Notes under the pieces: model-generated | Seen by the model: only the letters and a program-made list of their open reading frames with translations | Told to the model about the DNA's origin: nothing | Databases searched by the model: none | NCBI GenBank assembly: GCA_965369325.1 | Contig: CBDUQI010000006.1 | Span: 1-64,000 of the forward strand | DNA: 64,000 bases | Reading direction: 5' to 3' | Origin: CBDUQI01 sp965369325 | GTDB taxonomy: Bacteria > Pseudomonadota > Gammaproteobacteria > Steroidobacterales > JBCBZW01 | Made by a program: the position numbers and the translations under genes | Shown: positions 34,719-43,256 of the stretch, in pieces | Position numbering within the stretch: the stretch's first letter is position 1 | How the letters are laid out: each line of letters starts with the position of its first letter

Positions 34719-35083
34719 AGATTGTGATGGCGCTCGCGTTATTGTGTGTCGCCTGGGTACTGGTCTACGGCACGCCGCTGCGCGCGGAAAAACCTGAGTT
34801 AGGGCATCATTTTGGCAGCGCAAAGCGGATTCTACCGATGACGTTTGCGCACTTCGATCACGGCCAGGTCGGCTGCCTCACCTGCCATCACAATTATGTG
34901 GACGACACCGGCAACACACAGTGCATGACCTGCCACCTGACCGACCCGAGCGTGCTACCGCTGTTCGAAGAACAATTCCACGACCTGTGCCGGGACTGCC
35001 ACGCAGAGCTTGCGGCAAAGGGCGAGCCCAGCGGCCCGACGCGTCAATGCGTCGCCTGCCATCTGAGCGACGAGCGCCCGTAG
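34715..35083 (+). CDS. Small periplasmic four-heme c-type cytochrome (class III-like)
   Basis: The protein has 122 residues with a signal peptide ending near TPLRA. Four CxxCH heme motifs are seen (CLTCH, CMTCH, CRDCH, CVACH), along with extra histidines (HFDHG, HHN) that can serve as second ligands, as in cytochrome c3-like proteins. The start ATG 34715 overlaps the preceding membrane protein stop. It should carry electrons in the periplasm, probably to or from the membrane heme protein encoded upstream. Confidence 0.85.
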   Translation: MKIVMALALLCVAWVLVYGTPLRAEKPELGHHFGSAKRILPMTFAHFDHGQVGCLTCHHNYVDDTGNTQCMTCHLTDPSVLPLFEEQFHDLCRDCHAELAAKGEPSGPTRQCVACHLSDERP

Positions 35084-35206
35084 ATGCATAGTGAGAAGAT
35101 TATCTCTTGTGGCAGGCGTTGGCACCTGGGAGATTACACCAATAGAGCGGTCCCAATAGATCCGATATCTGAGAGCAATAGGGCCAGAGCGACTCGATAA
35201 CGAATA

Positions 35207-37252
35207 TCATCTGCCTTCGCAATCGTTGGGCATTCCGCTCGGCCCAGGCGACTGAAACATACTTTGTTTCAAAATCGCAAGATCGCTGAAACCGACGCTG
35301 GCATCGCCGCTGAGATCTGCGTCCGCCTCACTAGTAAAAAACACCGATTTCATGACAGCCAGATCAAGGAAATCCACTGTGCAGTTGTTGTCCAGATCAG
35401 CGTCACAGGCGTTGCCAAAGCCGTCACTGTTAGTGTCGCGCTGGTCTGCGTTGGCGACTAACACACAGTTATCAGTTGCATCATGCAGCCCATCAGCGTC
35501 GGTATCAGCACGCCCGAACACTACATAGGTACGTTGACCGGCATTTGAAGTAAAGCCTTCACCTACCACGACATCCTCAATGCCGTCCCCATTCATGTCC
35601 CCTGCCGCGCTCACCGCAATACCGAGCATGGAGGACGCATCGCCACCGTTTAGCACAAAACCCGCGCTGCCGTCTCCAGCGGCCAAGCTCGACAATTCAA
35701 ACTGCGCCGGGAAGCTAGTCCCGCGTCCTGTGTCAAGTCCATACACCACATAACTCTTGCCTGCCCGTATACGACCACCCGGGCGTCCGTTCATTGCACC
35801 AATGAGAAGATCGCCGACACCATCCCCATTCAGATCCCCGGCCGTGCTCACCGAGTTGCCCGACACTTCACTTGTGTCCACACCGTTCAATGTGAAACCT
35901 TCACTGGCATCGCCAGTTGCTAAGCTAGATAGGTCGAACTGCGGGGGGAAAGGCCCCGTCTGTACTGTGTTGCGGCCGAATACAACATAGCTCTCACCCG
36001 CACTCATCCGGCCGGCCGGATCAGCAGAGGGCGCGCCGATGAACATGTCGCCGATCCCGTCACCGTCTATGTCACCTGCGGCACTCACCGAGAAACCTGA
36101 CTGATCCATCTCATCAATGCCAGCCAGCACAAAACCCTCGATGCCATCGCCCAAAGCGAGACTCGAAAGATCGATTTCAGCAGGGAAGTTGCCTGCCTGA
36201 GTAGTGTCCCGGCCAAACACAACATAGCTCTTGCCAGCACCAACGGTTGCCACGGGCGCGCCCACCATCAAGTCATCCGTGCCGTCGCCGTTCACATCTC
36301 CGGCAGGGCTGACCGAATAACCGGTTGCATCGAACTCAGCGATTCCTTTTAGAACAAAACCAGAACTACCATCACCTGCTGCCAGGCTCGACAGCTCGAA
36401 TTGTGCGGGAAATCCCACCGTGTTCGCGGTATCCCGGCCAAACACTACGTAGCAATCGCCAGCGCCTTGTTCGCCCGCCCGCTACGCCCCGATGAGAAGA
36501 TCCCCGACGCCATCGCCGTTGACGTCCCCCGCTGCTTTCACGGACCGCCCTGACTCCCCAGATGTCTCGACACCGTTTAGGACAAAGCCGTCGCTACCGT
36601 CCCCCGTCGCCAGATTCGACAGCTCGAGTTGCGCCGGAAAGTTCCCTACTCTTGCTGTGTCTCGCCCAAACACTACGTAGCTCGCGCCAACACGAGAGCC
36701 GCTGGAGCTCGCCCCCGCCGCGCCAACAATAATGTCTCCAACACCGTCACCGTTGACATCCCCGGCCGTGCTCACCGACCGCCCCGAACTGTCGTTCGTA
36801 CCCGCGCCAACCAGCACGAAGCCCGCGCTGCCATCCCCTATCTCTAGGGTTTGCAGCTCGAAGGTAGGAGGGAAGTTGCCGACTTCCGACGTATTCCGCC
36901 CGAATACTACGTAACTCGCACCAACGAAAGGCTCTCCGATAATGAGGTCACCAACTCCGTCGGCGTTCACATCCCCAGCCGAACTCAATGAAACGGCTGA
37001 ATGTCCAGCCAGTTCTACTCCGTTCAACACGAACCCCTCGCTTCCGTCACCGGTCGCCAGGCTCGACACCTCAAACTCCGCCGGAAAAACACTTGCGGCG
37101 GCTGGTCCTACCACCACGAGACCAACCGTCAATATTCCCGAGCCCACTGCTGGCCATCCACCTGCGAACGCCCTACTAACAGCGCTGGTCAGAAGTGAAG
37201 ATGGCATGCGGGCGCGCCGAAATCTCGTTGGGTCAATTTTACTTCCAGTCAT
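35207..37252 (-). pseudogene. FG-GAP repeat/dockerin-tail secreted protein interrupted by an in-frame TAG
   Basis: One continuous reading frame of 682 codons starts at ATG 37252, with AGGGGA just upstream. It encodes a signal-anchor-like N-terminus (GILTVGLVVVGPAAA), about nine FG-GAP repeats (GDVNGDGVGDLLIGA, ASYVVFGRD, FELSSLA.GDGS.GFVL) and a TSP3/dockerin-like tail ending QSPGPSGMPNDCEGR. A TAG at 36482-36484 (codon 257) lies within a repeat, and the following 424 sense codons remain in frame without other damage. It is a nonsense mutant, a readthrough gene or a sequencing error. A 103-codon extension upstream to 37561 is open but unlike the family. The stop falls where other repeats read through. 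Confidence 0.75.
35630..37100 (-). repeat. Tandem FG-GAP repeat-coding array
   Basis: Within the interrupted gene, coding units of roughly 190 bases recur, each encoding a block like GDVNGDGVGDLLIGA...SYVVFGRD...ELSSLA.GDG..GFVLNG. Protein similarity among units is high and DNA similarity moderate. This is the expected propeller-blade repetition and not a mobile repeat. Confidence 0.7.
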
Positions 37253-37594
37253 TTTCCCCTCACATTCATCCTGCTGCATTGTTGATTTCTCCGCCGTATC
37301 AAAGCCCATATCAACTCTGTTGACCGTTGCTGCTTCCAAAAGAACGCCGCTTCGAGAGGGCGCAATTGCGGCGACGCAGCATGACGATGCATCGACAGAT
37401 AGAGAAGCTCGAGCAAGGTCCAGCTCTTCAGAGCAGTCCATCGAAGCAATCAACGGTTCCGTAATTACATAGTGCGGTGAATACGAAAAGACTCGCACCC
37501 CGTACCAAGAACAATGCTCAACAGAGTTCGATTGAAAATTGTGAGCGCATAAGGCGGTCATGCCATAGCCTCGGGCATGGGGACGAGTGAGTTA
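37253..37594. other. 342-base region between FG-GAP gene start and heptosyltransferase
   Basis: The region upstream of the interrupted FG-GAP gene. A minus-strand frame stays open to 37561, but its translation is cysteine- and serine-rich and shows no family. It presumably contains the promoter of the FG-GAP gene; no convincing -35/-10 pair was identified. Confidence 0.35.
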
Positions 37595-38668
37595 CTACGA
37601 CTGGCGTAGCCGCCCGGCAAGCATCTGCTCAACGCGCGCGGTTACATCGGCCACGCTGATCAGATCCATCGCATCCGGGTCTCGCACGCGCCGACCCCAG
37701 GCAACCTGTTGCACCGATTTACCGAACGCCTTTTGCACCGCGTCCGGATAGCGATCCGCCACCAGATGCTGATAGTGGTACGGCCCCGTACGCAAACGAT
37801 TTGAGGTGGCATACAGGCCAACCACCGGCGTGCCCGCCGCATTGGCCATATGTGCGGGTCCCGAATCCGGGCACAGCACCACGGTTGCTTGCATCAATAT
37901 CGCCATAAGCTGTTTAAGCGTCGTGGCACCGATCAGGTTTTTCACCGAGGCATCCAGCCGTGCGCAAATCTGCTCGCCGTACTCTCGCTCCAAATCGCTG
38001 GGGCCACCGGTGAGCACAATCCGCGCGCCATACTGGCTCTGCGCATAGGCTGCCACCTCTGCGTAACGCGCTGCCTGCCAGTTGCGAAAATTGCGTGCAC
38101 GCTGGCCGCTGCACGGGCTGATCACCAGTGTTGGCGATTTCCGGGCGGTCACCTGTGCGGCAAACGCCAGATCCTGCTCGGACACAGGAATGTCCCAGCG
38201 CGGCGGCCCTGGACTGAGACCCAGTGCGGTAGCGAACCCCATCAAGCCGTCCATCACGTGTTGTTGCTTTGTCGCTTCGATGCGTTGGTTGGTAAACAAC
38301 CACTGAAAATCACGCGCGCGCGCTTTGTCGAACCCCAGTCGAATGCGGGCCGGAATACGCCGGCTGACAAAGTTCGCGCGCATGGAGGCATGCATGTGCA
38401 GCAGCAGTGGGTAGTCGCGCCCCTGCATCGTGCGTGACAATTCGGCCAGCCCCGCGCGACCCGTGGATTTATCGAACACCACAAATTCCACGCCGTCGAT
38501 GTCGCCTACCAGCTGATGTTCAACGCGACCGATCACCCAAGTGATCTGCGTTTGTGGCCAAGCATCTTGTAAGGCGCGCAGCACCGGAACGGTGTGGCAC
38601 ACATCACCGATTGCTGACAGGCGCAGCAGGCAAAGGTGCGATGGTGGGCGAGAAAACTCCAGCGCCAC
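37595..38668 (-). CDS. Glycosyltransferase family 9 (LPS heptosyltransferase-like)
   Basis: A 357-residue GT9 protein from GTG 38668, chosen because the family sequence begins at LCLLRLSAIGDVCHTVPVLRAL and an earlier start would overlap the upstream gene. Two GT-B halves are visible. The C-terminal half has LTGGPSDLEREYGEQI and CPDSGPAHMANAAGTPVVGLY, where ADP-heptose binds in WaaC/WaaF enzymes. It probably adds heptose to lipopolysaccharide inner core. It lies eight bases after the hydroxyacid dehydrogenase gene, and no other LPS genes are adjacent. Confidence 0.88.
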   Translation of the reverse strand: MALEFSRPPSHLCLLRLSAIGDVCHTVPVLRALQDAWPQTQITWVIGRVEHQLVGDIDGVEFVVFDKSTGRAGLAELSRTMQGRDYPLLLHMHASMRANFVSRRIPARIRLGFDKARARDFQWLFTNQRIEATKQQHVMDGLMGFATALGLSPGPPRWDIPVSEQDLAFAAQVTARKSPTLVISPCSGQRARNFRNWQAARYAEVAAYAQSQYGARIVLTGGPSDLEREYGEQICARLDASVKNLIGATTLKQLMAILMQATVVLCPDSGPAHMANAAGTPVVGLYATSNRLRTGPYHYQHLVADRYPDAVQKAFGKSVQQVAWGRRVRDPDAMDLISVADVTARVEQMLAGRLRQS

Positions 38669-38676
38669 GGGCGTGC

Positions 38677-39633
38677 CTAATAGCCGCGGTGCATCGAAAC
38701 CGCCTGCGGCAACTCGCCACTGCGGCGCCACGCGCGGATGTTCCTGGCCACGATGCTTGAGGCGCTTTGCACATCCGTCGGTGCGGTCACGTGCGGCAAC
38801 ACTGTCACCTTCGGATGTGCCCACATCGGGCTGTCCGCAGGCAGTGGCTCCTCATCAAACACATCCAGCACGGCATGACTCAAGTGGCCAGAATCCAAAT
38901 GGGCCAAAAGCGCCTCCGTGTGCACCAGCGGCCCGCGTGCAAAGTTCACCAGCGCCGTCCCCGACCGGCATTGCGCCAGGGCCGAGGCGTCCAACAGATG
39001 GTGTGTGTCGGGGGTAAGCGGCAACAAGCAAAGCACAATATCGCTCCGCTTCAATACCTGAGTCAGACCGTCCGCGCCGCACGCGGTCTCAACGTTCGAC
39101 AGTGTTTTTTGTGAGCGTGCCCAGCCCAACGTGCGAAAGCCTGCACTGGCCAACAACCGCGCGGCCGCGCGGCCAAGCGCGCCCAGCCCCAGCACCCCAA
39201 CCGTGCGTTGAGACATGCGCATCACCGGTTGAGGCAGCCATTGGCGGTCACGTTGCTGCGCAGCGTAACGGGGCATATCACGATGCAGATACAGGCACCA
39301 GGCCAGCGCTGCCTCCGCCATGCTTTGCGACATGTGCGGATCGATCATGCGCACGATAGCCACGTTCGCCAGCGCCGGTTCGATCACCAGACGCTCGACG
39401 CCAGCCCATAAACTCTGCACCCACTTAAGATTGGGTAACTGCCCCAGCAGAGCGGGATCGGGATTGGCGACGATCGCCAGTTCCACCGACGATGGCGCCA
39501 GTCCGTTCGCTGCGAAATCAGCCAGCGGCAGTATTCGCTCGCCGGGATTGGCTGCCGCCAATGCCGCCAGCCATAGCGAGCGTTCTTGCGGATCGATATC
39601 CGCCATAAACGCGATCGGTGAGCTTGCGGTCAC
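38677..39633 (-). CDS. ghrA: D-2-hydroxyacid dehydrogenase (glyoxylate/hydroxypyruvate reductase A type)
   Basis: A 318-residue NAD(P)-dependent dehydrogenase. The Rossmann motif GVLGLGALGRAAARLLASAGF is central, NFARGPLVHTEALLAHLDSGHLSHAVLDVFDEEPLP carries the arginine and glutamate of the active site, and PHVTAPT supplies the catalytic histidine region. The WAGVERL segment resembles the GhrA group, which reduces glyoxylate and hydroxypyruvate. It follows the BNR-propeller gene by three bases and precedes the heptosyltransferase, so the three form one unit. Confidence 0.85.
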   Translation of the reverse strand: MTASSPIAFMADIDPQERSLWLAALAAANPGERILPLADFAANGLAPSSVELAIVANPDPALLGQLPNLKWVQSLWAGVERLVIEPALANVAIVRMIDPHMSQSMAEAALAWCLYLHRDMPRYAAQQRDRQWLPQPVMRMSQRTVGVLGLGALGRAAARLLASAGFRTLGWARSQKTLSNVETACGADGLTQVLKRSDIVLCLLPLTPDTHHLLDASALAQCRSGTALVNFARGPLVHTEALLAHLDSGHLSHAVLDVFDEEPLPADSPMWAHPKVTVLPHVTAPTDVQSASSIVARNIRAWRRSGELPQAVSMHRGY

Positions 39634-39636
39634 CCG

Positions 39637-42600
39637 CTATTGCGACCAGGCGGGCACCCGACCTGGCGTCCACGGCGCGCCCTTGCGCTCGATCCGCTGC
39701 TCGAAAGCGCTCAGACTCTCATCGATATCCGTCAGCTCACTCAGCGCTTGCGAAAACGCCTGCGCCGCAATCCGATACGATTCGCGATGGCCTCCGGTCA
39801 CCGGCGCACGGTTTTCCACATTCTGCCAGTACAGCGTGCTAACACGGTCGCCGACAGACATCGGCACAGGCTCGTTACGAGAACCGATGGTCCGATCCCC
39901 GCTGAGCTTGATCTGCAAGTCTTGCAGTCGTGTGTTGATCGCGCGCAGATCGTTGTGGTCTTGCTCTGTGGCTTTGGGTGTTGCGTTCAGCGCGGCCTTC
40001 AGATGGTCAATGCGGCTGCTGATTTCGTCCGCTTTACCGGAGGCGCCGCCCACTGCACGATACAGTTCGGCCAATTCCCGGTGGAACGCCTGTTCTACCG
40101 CCGTATCGATCGCAATCTTTGGGCTGTGGAGCAGTGGCGTGAGGATAAAACGCTGCGGCTCAGCCAGCTTCTGCGCGTTGCCACCCTGGCGCTTCACCAG
40201 CGTCACTGAGTACTCACCCGGTGCAACCAGCGGTCCGGCTGGGTCGGTTACCCAGTAAGGGCGAAAGCCGGGAGGGCTCAGATCGACCGGGTCCGGTGCC
40301 GGCAGGCGCATATCCCAGGCGGTCCGATGCAGACCTTTGGCGGTCGCACCGTCCACTTGGCGCACCACCTCACCGTCTGCATCACGCACCACCAGCATCA
40401 CGCTGGGTGCTTCTTCGCGGTCTTGCGCACGCAACTCATCCCAGCTTGGGTACGGCGTGTCTTTGCCTTCTTTCTCAAGTTCAATATCGGCCTTGCGACG
40501 CTGCTTGGCTTCGCTTTCAAGCGCCTCGTCGAGGTAGTAGGTAAACACGGCACCGTAGGCCGGATTGGGAGCGGTGAAAAACGCTGCGCCGCTGGAACCC
40601 TTCTCGCGGTCGTCCCACAGATCGCCCTCGTTGTACAGCCAGGCGGGCTTCACTGCGAACAGTGTCGCCGGCGACTGCGTCAGCGCGCTAGCCGGTGTGC
40701 GCAACGGCGAGTAGTCATCCAGGATGTACACACCACGCCCGAAAGTGCCAACCACCAGGTCGCTCTCGCGCCGCTGAATTTCCAGATCACGCACGGCAAT
40801 TGTCGGGAAGTTACCCTTCATCGCCTCCCAGCTCTGGCCGCCGTCCTGAGTAAAGAACAGACCGAACTCGGTGCCGACGAACAGCAGATTAGGGTTCACG
40901 TGATCCTGCGCGATGGTGTGCGCGGAGCCGCGCTCGGGCAAATTGCCGCTGATGGGCTTCCAGCTGGCACCGCGATTGTCGCTGCGCAGCACATAAGGTT
41001 TGTAGTCGCCGCGCTTGTGATTGTCGATCACCGCGAAGGCCACGTCCGCGTCGTGCTCCGAGGCCACCACATCTTCGATCAACGACATATCTGGCACGCC
41101 CGGGAAGCGGGTGACGTTGCGCCAATTCTCTCCGCCGTCTTCTGTCACGCTGATCATGCCGTCATCGCTGCCTGCGTAGATCAGCCCCTCAGCCAATGGG
41201 CTCTCACTGATGCCGATGAGGCTGCCGTAAATAGAGGTCGAGTTGTTTTTGGCGATGGTATCCACACCCCACACCCGGCCCATCACTTCCAACTGGTTGC
41301 GATTAACCTTACGCGTCAGGTCCGGGCTGATTTTGCGCCAGGTGTCGCCGCGATCATCCGACTGGAACAGATACTCGGCGCCATAGTACAGGCGGCGCGA
41401 GTTATGCGGGCTGATCAGCAAGGGCGTGTTCCAGTTCCACTTGTACTGATTCTCCCCGGCCTCCGGGTGCGGCGCGATAAACACCCGCTCGTAAGTACGC
41501 CGGTCATAACGCGCCAGCCCACCGTATTGAAACTGGGTGTAGATAATGTTCGGGTCGGTCGGGTCTATCTGCGGCTTGTAACCATCACCACCCAAGATAA
41601 TCCGCCAGTCCGTATTGGTGACACCGTGCACAACCGCGGTACGCGAGGGGCCGCACAGCGAGTTGTTGTCCTGGGTGCCGCCGCACACGTTGTAGAACGG
41701 TTCTGCATTGTCCGGCTGGATGCGGTAGAACTGCGCGATGGGCAGGTTGCGCACATGGCGCCAAGTTTGCCCCCGATCCCAGCTCTCGTAGATACCACCG
41801 TCACCACCAATATACAGATGGGCGGTGTTGTCTGGGTCGATCCACAGCGCGTGATCATCGACATGCCGCGCGTCCAGCGACAATGCAGTAAAGGTCTTAC
41901 CAGCGTCCTCGGATACGCTGGTAAAGGTGTTCAGCGAATACAACCGATCCGGCTCATGCGGGTCCACCACTAGCTCGTTGTAGTACTGCGGGCTGGTGGA
42001 CATGTAGTCCGAGCGTTTTTCCCAGTTATCGCCAAAGTCGCTGGAGCGGTACAGACCCTGCTCTTCCTCGTTGGCCTCAACAATGGCGTAAATGGTGTCG
42101 GGCGCGGAAGGCGCCCCGGCCAAACCGATGCGCCCCATGTGGTCGCTGGGCAGGCCGCCCGCCACGCGGGTCCAGTTGGCGCCGCCGTCCGTGGTTTTGT
42201 GAACACCACTGCCCGGCCCGCCGTTAATCAGCACCCACACGTGGCGCCGGCGCTGATAGGACGAGGCGACAATCACATCGGGGTTACGCGGGTCCACGAC
42301 AAACTCGTTAACGCCGGTGTGCTCATCAATCTCCAAAATAAGGTCCCAACTCTCCCCGCCATCCAGGGTGCGGTACAGACCGCGATCGCCGCCATCGTTC
42401 CAAAGCGGGCCCTGGGCCGCGACCAGCACATTGTTGGAATCTTCCGGATGAATCCAGATCTGCGAGATGTGGCCGGAGTCCTTCAGACCCACGTTTTTCC
42501 AGCTCTTGCCGCCGTCGAGCGATTTGTACACGCCGTCGCCGTACGCGACGCTGCGCTGAGCATTGTTCTCGCCAGTTCCCACCCAGATCACTAGCGGGTT

Positions 42601-42924
42601 ATTCGGATCGAGCTCAATAACGCCGACGGCAAAGGAGCCTTCGTTGTCGAAAATGGGCGTCCAGGTGGTGGTGTTGTTGGTTGTCTTCCAGATATTGCCC
42701 GACGCGGTGGCCGCGATAAACTCGTGCTTGTGTTCCGGGTGAAACGCGAAATCGGAAATTCGCCCCGAGATTATCGCTGGCCCGATGTTTCGCAGCGCGA
42801 GCGAGGCCAGCGGATTGGCGTCGTCCTCATCATCGTCGGCGGCGATCGCGTGGGGGGCCACAAGGCTCAGTGCGAGTATGGCGAGGCTTGCAGCAAGAGA
42901 CGTCCTGGCTGGATTCATCAACAT
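39637..42924 (-). CDS. Large secreted BNR/Asp-box beta-propeller protein (paralogue A)
   Basis: The protein has 1095 residues with a signal peptide (LAILALSLVAPHAIA). The start ATG 42924 has GGAG upstream; ATG 42918 is an alternative. Many Asp-box turns are visible (SDDRGDTWRKI, TEDGGENWRN, TQDGGQSWEAM) across a double propeller of the sortilin/VPS10 or WD40-YVTN type. About 300 C-terminal residues contain an immunoglobulin-like and a helical region. The core motif NIGPAIISGRISDFAFHP is shared with the divergent neighbour. Annotated relatives are often called glycosyl hydrolases, but no catalytic residues are evident. Confidence 0.82.
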   Translation of the reverse strand: MLMNPARTSLAASLAILALSLVAPHAIAADDDEDDANPLASLALRNIGPAIISGRISDFAFHPEHKHEFIAATASGNIWKTTNNTTTWTPIFDNEGSFAVGVIELDPNNPLVIWVGTGENNAQRSVAYGDGVYKSLDGGKSWKNVGLKDSGHISQIWIHPEDSNNVLVAAQGPLWNDGGDRGLYRTLDGGESWDLILEIDEHTGVNEFVVDPRNPDVIVASSYQRRRHVWVLINGGPGSGVHKTTDGGANWTRVAGGLPSDHMGRIGLAGAPSAPDTIYAIVEANEEEQGLYRSSDFGDNWEKRSDYMSTSPQYYNELVVDPHEPDRLYSLNTFTSVSEDAGKTFTALSLDARHVDDHALWIDPDNTAHLYIGGDGGIYESWDRGQTWRHVRNLPIAQFYRIQPDNAEPFYNVCGGTQDNNSLCGPSRTAVVHGVTNTDWRIILGGDGYKPQIDPTDPNIIYTQFQYGGLARYDRRTYERVFIAPHPEAGENQYKWNWNTPLLISPHNSRRLYYGAEYLFQSDDRGDTWRKISPDLTRKVNRNQLEVMGRVWGVDTIAKNNSTSIYGSLIGISESPLAEGLIYAGSDDGMISVTEDGGENWRNVTRFPGVPDMSLIEDVVASEHDADVAFAVIDNHKRGDYKPYVLRSDNRGASWKPISGNLPERGSAHTIAQDHVNPNLLFVGTEFGLFFTQDGGQSWEAMKGNFPTIAVRDLEIQRRESDLVVGTFGRGVYILDDYSPLRTPASALTQSPATLFAVKPAWLYNEGDLWDDREKGSSGAAFFTAPNPAYGAVFTYYLDEALESEAKQRRKADIELEKEGKDTPYPSWDELRAQDREEAPSVMLVVRDADGEVVRQVDGATAKGLHRTAWDMRLPAPDPVDLSPPGFRPYWVTDPAGPLVAPGEYSVTLVKRQGGNAQKLAEPQRFILTPLLHSPKIAIDTAVEQAFHRELAELYRAVGGASGKADEISSRIDHLKAALNATPKATEQDHNDLRAINTRLQDLQIKLSGDRTIGSRNEPVPMSVGDRVSTLYWQNVENRAPVTGGHRESYRIAAQAFSQALSELTDIDESLSAFEQRIERKGAPWTPGRVPAWSQ

Positions 42925-43256
42925 TTTCTCCGTTGTACGGCCAAAGCGGTTGCGAATGGCGTTTAAGCAGCATCCGCCCGTCCAGACCGATCATATTAGT
43001 GTGCGCGAGCAGGAGGGCATTATCGTTCAGGCGCCCGACAAACCCAAGCGCCCATGCGCACGGGCCTGCCGAACAGGCACCATCCGCCCGCCTGCCAGGC
43101 GCATCCCCGGACCGCGCAGGAGACGTTACGGGGCCGGTTATGGCAAACTCACGATCCCGCAGCTCACGCCACACCCGGCAGACCCGTATAGGTGTGAGCT
43201 CCAGCCGTAACACTCACCAGACGCCCACGATGCGTCTCGTGGATCAGGAGAACAAT
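42925..43256. other. 332-base divergent region between the two BNR genes
   Basis: It contains the ribosome-binding sites of both genes (GGAG before 42924; AGGAG before 43257). No clear sigma70 promoter, terminator or long inverted repeat was recognised. It is presumably a shared control region. Confidence 0.35.

Noticed and set aside
36445..36481. Independent gene starting at 36445 after the amber stop
   Set aside because: This ATG is inside an FG-GAP repeat, lacks a signal peptide, and the sequence between the stop and the ATG still encodes the repeat in the same frame.
42870..43256. Upstream extension of BNR paralogue B frame
   Set aside because: The extension has no signal peptide or similarity, and ATG 43257 has a good ribosome-binding site followed by a signal peptide.
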